A stretch of 64,000 nt of DNA from Pseudomonas mohnii. GTDB taxonomy: Bacteria; Pseudomonadota; Gammaproteobacteria; Pseudomonadales; Pseudomonadaceae. The notes below the pieces were generated by a model. The model was not told the DNA's origin. It ran no database searches and was given only the letters and a program-made list of their open reading frames with translations. How positions within the stretch are numbered: position 1 is the first letter of the stretch; each line of letters opens with the position of its first letter. The DNA lies in the NCBI RefSeq assembly GCF_900105115.1, contig NZ_FNRV01000001.1, forward strand, positions 3,829,501-3,893,500, written 5' to 3'. Positions 1 through 7,490 of this stretch are shown in pieces. Made by a program: the position numbers and the translations under genes.

Positions 1-241
1 CGCGACGCAGGTCATCACCGCCGCGTATATCCCATTGGGTAGGGATGCACAGACGGAAGATCAGCTTGTCGATTTCCGACCAGGTTTCGGCGATCCACAT
101 CACCGACCAGGAGGCGTAATCGCGAAAGCGACCGGGCAGGACCAGTTTGAGCAGGGCAAACACCATCAAGGGCCCGATCAGGGTCAAGGTGTTGAGCAAC
201 AGCAGCAGGGTGACGAAACAGCCGGTGAGCAGGCGGCGCAT
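1..241 (-). CDS. Acyltransferase, YihG/PlsC type (5' part only)
   Basis: Only the first 80 codons are present; the gene runs off the left edge. The start is ATG at 241 with GAG a few bases upstream. The N-terminus is a hydrophobic segment of about 25 residues (TGCFVTLLLLLNTLTLIGP) followed by LKLVLPGRFRDYASW and then AETWSEIDKLIF. This matches the opening of the YihG-like inner-membrane 1-acylglycerol-3-phosphate acyltransferase family, which acylates lysophospholipids at the cytoplasmic membrane. The catalytic HX4D motif of that family would lie outside the window, so assignment rests on the N-terminal pattern only. The following gene on the opposite strand is divergent. Confidence 0.6.
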   Translation of the reverse strand, partial: MRRLLTGCFVTLLLLLNTLTLIGPLMVFALLKLVLPGRFRDYASWSVMWIAETWSEIDKLIFRLCIPTQWDIRGGDDLRR

Positions 242-378
242 AAGTAACTCTTGAAAGCCTTTGGGCGCGCCATGATAAGCAGCTTCGGTCGGCAGGCCAA
301 ATCGGCTGATGACGAATGTTTCACCATTGGATGGGTAGGCTGGGCAGGAAAATCAGGTCACATCACGATGTTGATTGC

Positions 379-474
379 ACCGGCCCCTTCGCGGGTGAGC
401 CCGTTCCCACGGTGGATTACGGTGTTTTTGAGTCAGACAAAACCCGGTGGGAACGCGGCTTGCCCGCGAAGCGA
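379..474. repeat. REP element pair (inverted)
   Basis: Two copies of the GTGGGAACGGGCT / CCCGCGAAG type of pseudomonad REP lie head to head at 381-410 and 446-473. They fill most of the 300-base gap between the acyltransferase and the protease. An open frame running through them into the protease gene is spurious. Confidence 0.75.
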
Positions 475-541
475 TTTCAAGAACGAATTGCCCGCTGACG
501 GTCTAAAATTTCGCTGCCCATTCACCCAGGATGCCCATCAC

Positions 542-1045
542 GTGAAATCCCTTCTCGCACTGCTGTCCCTGTTAGCCCTGCCGGTGCTGGCCGCCGAGCC
601 CACCCTGTACGGGCGTTACGAATACATCGCCCTGCCGGAAATCGGCGGTGAAGTGCTCAAGGCGAAAATGGACACCGGCGCCCTGACGGCATCGCTGTCG
701 GCCAAGGACATCGAAACCTTTACCCGTGATGGCGAGAACTGGGTGCGTTTCCGCCTCGCCACCAAGGGGGCGAGCGACAAAGTCTACGAACACAAGGTCG
801 CGCGGATCAGCAAGATCAAGACCCGCTCAGAAGAGGACGATGACGAAGAAACCGCCGCGCCTTCCAAGCGCCCGGTGGTCGATCTGGAATTGTGCCTGGG
901 CAACGTCAAGCGCACGGTCGAGGTCAACCTGACGGACCGCAGCAGCTTTAACTATCCGCTGCTGATTGGCGCCAAGGCCTTGCGCGAGTTTGGCGCGGCG
1001 GTAAATCCGGCTCGACGGTTTACGGCGGACAAGCCGGATTGTTGA
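542..1045 (+). CDS. Secreted retropepsin-like aspartic protease (Zn_protease family)
   Basis: 167 residues from a GTG start at 542; this start is chosen because it gives a clean signal peptide (KSLLALLSLLALPVLAAEP), whereas the open frame further upstream runs through REP DNA. After the signal comes YGRYEYIALPEIGG and the signature KMDTGALTASLSA, in which the Asp-Thr-Gly is the single aspartic protease catalytic triad of the retropepsin-like family formerly called ATP-dependent zinc proteases (relative of RimB). A charged insert EEDDDEET is at about residue 105. The tail RSSFNYPLLIGAKAL is also family-typical. It should act in the periplasm as a homodimer. Substrate unknown. No partner genes adjoin it. 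Confidence 0.8.
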   Translation: MKSLLALLSLLALPVLAAEPTLYGRYEYIALPEIGGEVLKAKMDTGALTASLSAKDIETFTRDGENWVRFRLATKGASDKVYEHKVARISKIKTRSEEDDDEETAAPSKRPVVDLELCLGNVKRTVEVNLTDRSSFNYPLLIGAKALREFGAAVNPARRFTADKPDC

Positions 1046-1152
1046 TTGAACCTCTCGATTTTGTCCTTGATCAAAGGGTCGCAGCCTGCGGCAGCTCCAG
1101 AAGCGCATGTTTGATGCAAGAGCTGCAGTAGGCTGCGAACTTTTGTATTTGT

Positions 1153-2199
1153 TTAAGGTAAGTTGGACCTTTTGAACATTAGTTCATGTTTAAATTCTAT
1201 CAATTCGTTGTTTGTTAATTGGTCTAGGTTTTCGGACCAATAATGATAATGCTGTTTTTCTTCTTCTCTGCTTCTTATTTTTTCTGAGATGCGCGCAACG
1301 TCGTTTTCATTGTGTGAATGTCGCGCATTTTTTATTTCTTTAGTGCGCTTGTATTCCAGCTTGCTTATTGATCTATCTAAAGTCTCGATGCGTGATTGAA
1401 TCAAGTCGTTCAGCTTTTTTTTAATTTTTATATTAAAGCCTGATGCTGGATTGTTAGTTGATATATTTGGTTTTTTTTCAATGCCTGCATTAGCTTCTGC
1501 GCCTTTGGTGGAAGCGCTGTGTTTGGGGTCTGTTAAACTTTGGGCGCCAGCAGGTTGATTGATTGTGGATATGAGCTTTTTACTATTGTGAGCTAGCTGT
1601 GGTCTGGGTATATGAAAGGTCTTATTGTCCTGATTGAGTCTTGTAAAAAAACGGACCCAAAAAGGCGCATGTCCGTTTCGATCCACCAGATTTATCGGAT
1701 CCCCCTCACAATACCCATACGCATTCAACCCCCCCTCCCCAAACGGACTCCAGCTGTCCGGACTGTTAAACCGCATCAACACCGGGTTGAACTGCCGATA
1801 CCCATTGCCCAAATGATAGTGCCCGGTCAACGGGTCAGGCTGTTCGCCATTGAAGCCGCGCAGGCTCAGCAGTCTATCGACCGCCGGATGATGGCCATAA
1901 GGGGAATAAGCAAGGGGATGAGGTCCCGTGGCGTCGAGGGTGTTGAGCACGGAACGTTGCTGATCGGTTGCCAGTAACGTGGCGGTCACGCTTGCTTCGC
2001 GATGATTTCGTTGCGCCAGCAACTGGTCGCCGTGCTGGAGGATGCTCCAGCGCGTACCGCCCTGGATTTCAGTGGTCAATCGGCCGTCACAATGAAAACG
2101 CTGGATGACCGGTTGTTGAGGCACCGTGCAGCCACTCTGGCGGTCCAGCGGATCGTAGTGGTAGCGGCACAGCAGGGTTTCATGGGGTGAATTGGGCAT
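1153..2199 (-). CDS. Orphan RHS-core protein with variable tip, copy 1
   Basis: 348 residues from ATG at 2199, which has GGAG eight bases upstream; a TTG 18 bases earlier is less likely. Residues 1 to about 165 are an RHS repeat-associated core lacking a long YD-repeat barrel (GHYHLGNGYRQFNPVLMRF, then SPDSWSPFG and NAYGYCEGDP). The core ends in VDRNGH, where most relatives have DPxG. From about residue 170 the tip is unrelated to copy 2: lysine/serine/asparagine rich, AT-rich in DNA, and predicted coiled coil in the last 100 residues (heptad-like ETLDRSISKLEYKRTKEIKN). No toxin fold recognised, and no downstream small gene that could be an immunity protein. RHS tips in such genes are usually exchangeable effector domains. 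Confidence 0.75.
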   Translation of the reverse strand: MPNSPHETLLCRYHYDPLDRQSGCTVPQQPVIQRFHCDGRLTTEIQGGTRWSILQHGDQLLAQRNHREASVTATLLATDQQRSVLNTLDATGPHPLAYSPYGHHPAVDRLLSLRGFNGEQPDPLTGHYHLGNGYRQFNPVLMRFNSPDSWSPFGEGGLNAYGYCEGDPINLVDRNGHAPFWVRFFTRLNQDNKTFHIPRPQLAHNSKKLISTINQPAGAQSLTDPKHSASTKGAEANAGIEKKPNISTNNPASGFNIKIKKKLNDLIQSRIETLDRSISKLEYKRTKEIKNARHSHNENDVARISEKIRSREEEKQHYHYWSENLDQLTNNELIEFKHELMFKRSNLP

Positions 2200-2258
2200 G
2201 GCTTGAGCTCCGTGCAAGGTCCGGTTGGCCGGACCTTTAGCATCGGAGTTTTTACAGC
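1738..2258. repeat. Direct repeat A (RHS core copy 1 plus leader)
   Basis: About 520 bases nearly identical to 2952-3471 with only scattered substitutions. It covers the RHS core, the start codon and roughly 60 bases of leader. Similarity stops abruptly at the core/tip boundary, as expected for recent duplication or gene conversion followed by tip exchange. Confidence 0.8.
2216..2237 (-). promoter_or_regulatory. Leader hairpin upstream of RHS copy 1
   Basis: Perfect inverted repeat AAGGTCCGG - TTGG - CCGGACCTT, 17 to 38 bases upstream of the RHS start codon and therefore in the 5' leader. Possible mRNA structure or protein-binding site. The second RHS gene has the same element. Confidence 0.5.
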
Positions 2259-2381
2259 GGTTGCCTACTAGCAGATCTGATAGGGGGGGCGTCGCTCATC
2301 CTGGGTCCATTGAGAAGATGTGAGCTTCGAAGAAACCCGACGCTGTGTCGCGGACTTGCTGTGCTGCGCCTCGGTCGGTTG

Positions 2382-3416
2382 CTACACACCCTGCCTGATT
2401 ACCTCGGCATAGGTTGGGAGAGTAGCCGCTTCATAAGAGGGTGGAGGTTGTTTGGCCAAGTCGTAGAGTGGTGATAGAGCTGCTCTCTCTCTTGCCATAT
2501 CTTCCAGTCGCCTGAACAAGTTCGCGCTGTCGTGGCGATTAAGCGTGGGCAGTCCATAAAGTATATCGGCACTGACTCTTTCGTGAGTGGTTAGAAGCTC
2601 AAATCTGGTTATTACGTTTTGTGCGTGCTCCGTGTCAACTATAAAGTTGATAGTCATGTCGATGTCTGAAGGGGGGAGGGGTTTAACTTCAGGCGTATTG
2701 TTGATTAGGTAGTGTTTTGGCTTTTTGTAGTTTTGGTATGCAATTTTTTTAAATTCTTTTGGTCCGCCCAATAGTTCAATTGAATGTAAAAACGAATCGG
2801 TGGTCTCTTTTGAGATTTTTTTCGTCGGGTGGAGTGGGTTGCTGCTGATGTTTTTACTCAGTTTCTTGATGAAGCTCTTATACCAGTGCCCATTTGGATC
2901 AACTCTATTTGCCGGGTCTCCCCCGCAGTATGCATAAGCATTAATTCCTCCCTTGCCAAACGGACTCCAACTGTCCGGGCTGTTAAACCGCATCAACACC
3001 GGGTTGAACTGCCGATACCCATTGCCCAAATGATAGTGCCCGGTCAACGGGTCAGGCTGTTCGCCATTGAAGCCGCGCACGCTCAGCAGTCTATCGACCG
3101 CCGGATGATGGCCATAAGGGGAATATGCGAGGGGATGAGGTCCCGTGGCGTCGAGGGTGTTGAGCACCGAACGTTGCTGATCGGTTGCCAGTAACGTGGC
3201 GGTCACGCTTGCTTCGCGATGATTTCGTTGCGCCAGCAACTGGTCGCCGTGCTGAAGGATGCTCCAGCGCGTACCGCCCTGGATTTCAGTGGTCAATCGG
3301 CCGTCACAATGAAAACGCTGGATGGCCGGTTGTTGAGGTAGCGTGCAGCCACTTTGACGGTCCAGCGGATCGTAGTGGTAGCGGCACAGCAGGGTTTCAT
3401 GGGGTGAATTGGGCAT
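2382..3416 (-). CDS. Orphan RHS-core protein with variable tip, copy 2 (PPxY tail)
   Basis: 344 residues from ATG at 3416 with the same GGAG spacing as copy 1. The first 165 residues are almost identical to copy 1 and end in the usual VDPNGH. The tip (about 175 residues) is unrelated to copy 1: a basic start (WYKSFIKKLSKN), a central part KPLPPSDIDMTINFIVDTEHA, a helical HDSANLFRRLEDMARERAAL, and a C-terminal tail containing PPPSYEAA and TLPTYAEV. These resemble PPxY and LPxY motifs that bind WW domains in eukaryotes; function here is unproven. No immunity-like gene lies between this gene and copy 1. The tip DNA is much more AT-rich than its surroundings. Confidence 0.75.
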   Translation of the reverse strand: MPNSPHETLLCRYHYDPLDRQSGCTLPQQPAIQRFHCDGRLTTEIQGGTRWSILQHGDQLLAQRNHREASVTATLLATDQQRSVLNTLDATGPHPLAYSPYGHHPAVDRLLSVRGFNGEQPDPLTGHYHLGNGYRQFNPVLMRFNSPDSWSPFGKGGINAYAYCGGDPANRVDPNGHWYKSFIKKLSKNISSNPLHPTKKISKETTDSFLHSIELLGGPKEFKKIAYQNYKKPKHYLINNTPEVKPLPPSDIDMTINFIVDTEHAQNVITRFELLTTHERVSADILYGLPTLNRHDSANLFRRLEDMARERAALSPLYDLAKQPPPSYEAATLPTYAEVIRQGV

Positions 3417-3471
3417 GGCTTGAGCTCCGTGCAAGGTCCGGTTGGCCGAACCTTGAGCATCGGAGTTTTTG
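2952..3471. repeat. Direct repeat B (RHS core copy 2 plus leader)
   Basis: Second copy of the 520-base unit at 1738-2258, same orientation. The two copies are separated by copy 2's own tip and about 180 bases of non-coding DNA, so unequal recombination between them could delete or swap a tip. Confidence 0.8.
3433..3454 (-). promoter_or_regulatory. Leader hairpin upstream of RHS copy 2
   Basis: Same position as the copy 1 hairpin. One base differs, giving AAGGTCCGG - TTGG - CCGAACCTT on the plus strand. In the RHS transcript (minus strand) the change makes a U-G wobble, so the stem still forms. Confidence 0.5.
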
Positions 3472-3518
3472 TAGTTTTTGCCCACTATCAGAACTGCTAG
3501 TGCGTTGGCGTCGCCAGG

Positions 3519-4148
3519 TCAGCCCTTCGGCATGGTCGCAATCATCGAAGGCCGCTGGCTCACCTCGAAATACCACGCTGCCAACTGCGGGTTCGAATCA
3601 CGCCAGGCCAGGTCCGGATGGCGCAAGTCCAGGTAACCCAGCGCACAAGCCACGCTGATCGCCGCCACGTCGAAATGGCTGGTCAGTTCGGCAATCGCAT
3701 CCTTTTCCAGCAGCGCCAGGGCGCGGCGGATCTTGTCGCGTTGGCCGTCGAGCCATTCGTCCCAGTGTTTTTCCGGGGCACGCAGGGCCACTTCGTAACG
3801 GACCAGCACGGCGGCGTCCATGATGCCGTCCGCCATGGAGGCCAGGGTCAGGCGCCGCCAGCGTGCGGAGCCGTCGCGGGGAATCAGCGGGTTGCCGACG
3901 TGCTGGTGGTCGAGATAGTCGAGGATCACCCGGCTGTCGTGGATGACGTTGCCGTCGGGCAGGCGCAAGGCGGGGATTTTGCTCAGTGGGTTGTCGTCGA
4001 TCAGGACCTGGTCCGGGGCGACGGGTGTGAGCACGCAGTTTTGCAGGGCCACGCGGTCCTGTTGACCGGTTTCGTGCAGCAGCACCATGACTTTGCGGAC
4101 GAAGGGCGAAAGAGGGTTGTGGTACAGGGTCATGCTCGGGGCGGACAT
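3519..4148 (-). CDS. Glutathione S-transferase family protein
   Basis: 209 residues from ATG at 4148 (MSAPSMTLYHN); a second ATG at 4133 is possible. The thioredoxin-fold N-terminus has YHNPLSPFVRKVMVLLHETG, with the Ser of SPF as likely catalytic residue, then the conserved cis-Pro (SKIPAL) and the glutathione-binding DGNVIHDSRVI. The helical C-terminal domain begins near residue 95. Cytosolic detoxification or isomerase role; substrate cannot be told. It stands alone, downstream of the RHS pair on the same strand but with its own start region and a REP pair upstream. Confidence 0.85.
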   Translation of the reverse strand: MSAPSMTLYHNPLSPFVRKVMVLLHETGQQDRVALQNCVLTPVAPDQVLIDDNPLSKIPALRLPDGNVIHDSRVILDYLDHQHVGNPLIPRDGSARWRRLTLASMADGIMDAAVLVRYEVALRAPEKHWDEWLDGQRDKIRRALALLEKDAIAELTSHFDVAAISVACALGYLDLRHPDLAWRDSNPQLAAWYFEVSQRPSMIATMPKG

Positions 4149-4222
4149 GGCAGTGACTCGGTCGGTGGCGGTGTCACGCAGCATAACGTGTGGATGCGAT
4201 AGCTCAAGATCACCGTCACCTT

Positions 4223-4337
4223 TAGGAGCGAGCCTGCTCGCGAAAAACCTGAGAGCGCCGCGCGGTGTCAGGTGCGCGGCGTCATCGTTAACGCCCCTCG
4301 CGACGGTGCGACGATTCGACAGGCTCGCTCCTACAGG
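4223..4337. repeat. Composite REP element (inverted arms plus core)
   Basis: Outer arms TAGGAGCGAGCCTGCTCGCG (4223) and its complement-like partner ending at 4337 enclose a core also found at 5807, 5982, 19661 and 25647 (core signature CGGTGTCAGG then CGTCATCGTTAACG). It lies between the divergent-end sides of the GST and the MFS gene. Confidence 0.8.
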
Positions 4338-4346
4338 GTTTGCGTA

Positions 4347-5645
4347 TTAACGGGCGGGTTGCAGCGTCTGCCCGGCTTCAGGGCCTGTAGTCGCCCGGGG
4401 CTTGAGTTCACGAGCCACGGTCCAGACGATGAACGCCGCGACGATGTCGAAAATTGCCAGCACCACGAACAGCGGGCTGTAGCCGATTTTGGTCACCATC
4501 ACGCCAAACACCAGGGTGAAGGCGGCCGCACCCAGATAGCCGAACATGCCGCCCATGCCGGTGGCGGTGGCCACTTCGTTTTTGCCGAACGAGTCGGAGG
4601 TAATCGCATACAACGCACCGGACAAGGTCTGGTGGGCAAAGCCACCGATGCACAGCAACGCAATGGCGGTGTAGGGGCTGGCGACCAGGCCGATGCACGC
4701 CGGGCCGATCATGCACGAAGCACCGAACAGCAGGACCATTTTGCGCGAGGTGAACAACGACACGTTGCAGTACTTGTGGAAGAACGGGCTCAGGTAACCA
4801 CCGAGCACGCAGCCCAGGTCAGCGGCGAGGAACGGCAGCCAGGCGAACATCGCGATTTCCTTGATGTTCATGTGCCGCTCGGTCATCAGGTACAGCGGGA
4901 TCCACGCGTTGAAGGTCTGCCAGGCCGGCTCGGAGAGCATCCGGGCACTGGCGATGGCGTAGAAGTTGCGGCTGCCGATGATCTTCTTCCAGCTGCCCTT
5001 TTTGTTGGATGGGTCTTTGAAGTGATCTTCCTGACCGCTGAGGATGTAATCGCGTTCTTCATCGCTCAGGCGTTTTTGATCGCGCGGATGCTTGTAGAGA
5101 ATCATCCACAGGAACGTCCAGGCGACGCCCAGGCCACCGACGATCAGGAACGCCAGCTCCCAACCGCTGTGCAGGATTGCCCAGACCACCAGAGGCGGCG
5201 CCAGCACGGCACCGATCGACGAGCCGATGTTGAACCAGCCGATGGCCACCGAGCGCTCTTTGGCCGGGAACCATTCGGTGGAGGTCTTGACCGCCGCCGG
5301 CAAACCGGCCGCTTCGGTCAGGCCGAGCAGGCCGCGGACAAACGCCAGTCCCTGCCAACCCGTCGCCAGTGCCGCCAGCGCACAGGCGATCGACCAGGCG
5401 AAAGCAAAAATGGCGAAGCCCATTTTGGTACCGATGGCATCGATGATGTAGCCGGCAACCGGTTGCATCAGCGCATAGCACACCTGCCAGGCGACAACGA
5501 TGTGCGAGTACTGCTCGGTGGAGATGTTCATTTCGCTCATCAGGGTCGGAGCGGCCACTGAGAGGGTATTGCGAGCCAGGTAGTTGACCATCAGGCCGGC
5601 AGTCACCAGACCGACCATCCACCAACGGATGCCTTTGACTTTCAT
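4347..5645 (-). CDS. MFS transporter, anion:cation symporter (sugar-acid) type
   Basis: 432 residues; ATG at 5645 is preferred to the GTG one codon earlier. Twelve hydrophobic segments. The opening RWWMVGLVTAGLMVNYLARN, and the loop between TM4 and TM5 (TEAAGLPAAVKTSTEWFPA) with ERSVAIGWFNIGSSIGAVLAPP, are typical of the hexuronate/galactonate/phthalate permease family (ExuT, DgoT relatives). It should import an organic or sugar acid with protons across the inner membrane. No catabolic genes or regulator lie beside it, so the substrate is open. A GntR/FadR-like palindrome sits about 50 bases upstream. Confidence 0.8.
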   Translation of the reverse strand: MKVKGIRWWMVGLVTAGLMVNYLARNTLSVAAPTLMSEMNISTEQYSHIVVAWQVCYALMQPVAGYIIDAIGTKMGFAIFAFAWSIACALAALATGWQGLAFVRGLLGLTEAAGLPAAVKTSTEWFPAKERSVAIGWFNIGSSIGAVLAPPLVVWAILHSGWELAFLIVGGLGVAWTFLWMILYKHPRDQKRLSDEERDYILSGQEDHFKDPSNKKGSWKKIIGSRNFYAIASARMLSEPAWQTFNAWIPLYLMTERHMNIKEIAMFAWLPFLAADLGCVLGGYLSPFFHKYCNVSLFTSRKMVLLFGASCMIGPACIGLVASPYTAIALLCIGGFAHQTLSGALYAITSDSFGKNEVATATGMGGMFGYLGAAAFTLVFGVMVTKIGYSPLFVVLAIFDIVAAFIVWTVARELKPRATTGPEAGQTLQPAR

Positions 5646-5695
5646 CACTTCACCATTCTTTATTTTTGGATTTTTTGGTGCTGCAGTTGTTGTAG

Positions 5696-5708
5696 GTTGT
5701 CGTACAAC
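5696..5708. promoter_or_regulatory. Candidate GntR (FadR-subfamily) operator
   Basis: GTTGT-CGT-ACAAC, a perfect 5-base dyad with the TTGTnnnACAA core that FadR-subfamily GntR repressors such as UxuR, ExuR and DgoR recognise. It is 51 bases upstream of the MFS start, where a repressor would block transcription. The regulator gene is not in the window. Confidence 0.5.
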
Positions 5709-5806
5709 ATGCGTCTTTATAGAAGCACACAGGTTAAAGTGTCAACAAATATGTCAGGGGATTTGCGGAAGAAGGCGACGGGCGGGGAAGAGTGGTTGTC
5801 GTATGA

Positions 5807-5925
5807 CCTGTAGGAGCGAGCCTGTCGAATCGTCGCACCGTCGCGATGGTTGTCAACGATGACGAGGGGAGCCTGATGCCCCGCGGCGGTCTCAGATACA
5901 TCGCGAGCAAGCTCGCTCCTACAGG
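5807..5925. repeat. Composite REP element
   Basis: Arms start CCTGTAGGAGCGAGCCTGTC and end in CTCGCTCCTACAGG. The core contains TCGCGATGGTTGTCAACGAT and TGATGCCCCGCGGCG. The 470-base gap between the MFS gene and the small membrane protein holds this copy, the next copy and the GntR-type operator; no gene is visible in it. Confidence 0.8.
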
Positions 5926-5981
5926 GGGCGGGAGGTAAGCCTGGACATTAGCGCCGTTGCAGCAGACCGCGCAGGGCGAAA

Positions 5982-6102
5982 CCTGTAGGAGCGAGCCTGT
6001 CGAATCGTCGCACCGTCGCGATGGTCGTCAACGATGACGCGGTACGCCTGATGCCCCGCGCCGTATTCGAATGCATCGCGAGCAGGGCTCGCTCCTGCAG
6101 GG
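5982..6102. repeat. Composite REP element
   Basis: Second copy in the same gap and the same orientation as 5807-5925. The core is nearly identical (TCGCGATGGTCGTCAACGAT, TGATGCCCCGCG); the right arm has GCAGGGCTCGCTCCTGCAGG. Confidence 0.8.
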
Positions 6103-6111
6103 TATGTCGCG

Positions 6112-6291
6112 TCAATTGCGTTGCATCAATCCTCGCAGGCCAAGCACAGCGGGAATCCCCAAGCCCAGCCAGCTCAAGGCATCCCAAATGCCATCGCCCA
6201 GGAGTGCGGCAAACAACCCGGCGGCACTGAACAGGGCGATGACGGTGGGGGTGGCGAAGACCTTCCAGAAGTTCGACTGGCGGGGCCTCAT
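6112..6291 (-). CDS. Small two-helix membrane protein, iron-module associated
   Basis: 59 residues. The ATG at 6291 overlaps the stop of the PepSY gene (ATGA), so translation is coupled. It contains two hydrophobic stretches, TPTVIALFSAAGLFAALLGD and ALSWLGLGIPAVLGLRGL, with a positively charged N-terminus (MRPRQSNFWK). Function unknown. Position as last gene of the receptor/PepSY unit suggests it assists the PepSY membrane protein in siderophore handling; this is inference. Confidence 0.65.
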   Translation of the reverse strand: MRPRQSNFWKVFATPTVIALFSAAGLFAALLGDGIWDALSWLGLGIPAVLGLRGLMQRN

Positions 6292-7418
6292 GCCACGCTC
6301 TCCGCTTTTTCCAGCAGCGGTTTCGCGGCTTTGCGCCGTACGACCCAAAGGTAAACCCCGCTGCCGAGCACGATGATCGTCAGCACATCCAGGGTCGCCC
6401 AGAGGATTTTCATCGGCATGCCGCCGTAGTCACCGAAGTGCAGTGGCTGCGACATGCCCATGGCGTCCATGTACCACGGGCGTTCGGCCACGGCTGTGAC
6501 CAGCAGGGTGCTGGCGTCGATCAGTACCGGCGTCAGCAGGTGCGAGGTCAGGTGCGTGCTGCCTTTCATGAACACCGCGTAATGGTGCTCGCTGGAGAAG
6601 CGGGTGCCGGGGAAGGCGATGAAGTCTGGCTGCATGTCTGGCGCGACTTCGTTGGCGATGTCCAGCAATCGGGTCGCGGGCGCCCGTTGTGTCAGCGGCG
6701 GTGCGTCACGGTACGGTGCGATCATCGCGCTGAGGCTGTCGTTGCGCCAGGCGGCGATCAGCAAGTCGGCGCAGGCACTGATGACCCCGGTCACGCCCAC
6801 CACCAGGGCCCAGGTCAGGGTCACGACACCGATCAGGTTGTGCAGGTCGAGCCAGCGCAGGCGGGTGGATTTGTCCTGGCGCACGGTGGCGAATTTCAAG
6901 CGCCGCATGAACGGCAGATACAGCACGGTGCCGGAAATGATCGCCACCACGAACAGGATGCCCATGGATGCCAGCAGCAACTTGCCCGGCAGCCCGGCGA
7001 ACAGGTCCACATGCAGGCGCAGCATGACCATCATCAAACCTCCATTGGCCGACGGCATCTCCAGCGCCTCGCCGGTGCGGGCGTCGAGCATGAAGGTGTG
7101 AGACGAGTTCGGTTCGGTTCCGGCGGTGGGTGCCATGATCGCGACCACGGCGTTGGGCTCATCGTCCTCGAAACCGAAGTACTGCATGACGTCGCCGGGG
7201 CGATGCTGCTCGGCGGCCTGCACCAGCTGCTGCAAATTCAGGTGCGGGGTGTCCGCAGGCATTGGCTTCAGTTCGGCGGCATCGCCCAGCCAATGGTCGA
7301 TCTCGTGATGGAAAATCAGCGGCAGGCCGGTCAGGGCCAGCATCAGCAGGAACACCGTGCAGATCAGGCTGGACCAGGTGTGCACGGCGGACCAGCGGCG
7401 AATTGTTTTGCTTTTCAT
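6288..7418 (-). CDS. PepSY-associated TM protein (siderophore-reductase type)
   Basis: 376 residues from ATG at 7418, with GAAGG upstream. The opening KTIRRWSAVHTWSSLICTVFLLMLALTGLPLIF is the classic first PepSY_TM helix with its His. Further helices lie near residues 135-160 (LLLASMGILFVVAIISGTVLYLP), 180-205 (LHNLIGVVTLTWALVVGVTGVISA) and 335-360, with two periplasmic PepSY-like regions between. Family members next to TonB receptors (FpvG, FoxB relatives) reduce or release iron from siderophores. It lies 73 bases downstream of the receptor gene on the same strand, so it is probably co-expressed. Confidence 0.8.
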   Translation of the reverse strand: MKSKTIRRWSAVHTWSSLICTVFLLMLALTGLPLIFHHEIDHWLGDAAELKPMPADTPHLNLQQLVQAAEQHRPGDVMQYFGFEDDEPNAVVAIMAPTAGTEPNSSHTFMLDARTGEALEMPSANGGLMMVMLRLHVDLFAGLPGKLLLASMGILFVVAIISGTVLYLPFMRRLKFATVRQDKSTRLRWLDLHNLIGVVTLTWALVVGVTGVISACADLLIAAWRNDSLSAMIAPYRDAPPLTQRAPATRLLDIANEVAPDMQPDFIAFPGTRFSSEHHYAVFMKGSTHLTSHLLTPVLIDASTLLVTAVAERPWYMDAMGMSQPLHFGDYGGMPMKILWATLDVLTIIVLGSGVYLWVVRRKAAKPLLEKAESVA

Positions 7419-7490
7419 TTCATGGCCTTCAGGAATACCCAGGCCGTCCATGGAGGACGGCCTGGTTGTGGGGCATGTCAGGTCACGCCC

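Noticed and set aside
251..541. Longer N-terminus for the retropepsin-like protease
   Set aside because: The upstream frame crosses a REP pair and would put the signal peptide in mid-protein; GTG at 542 is better.
5649..6111. Small genes in the gap upstream of the MFS transporter
   Set aside because: All open frames there lie within two composite REP elements.
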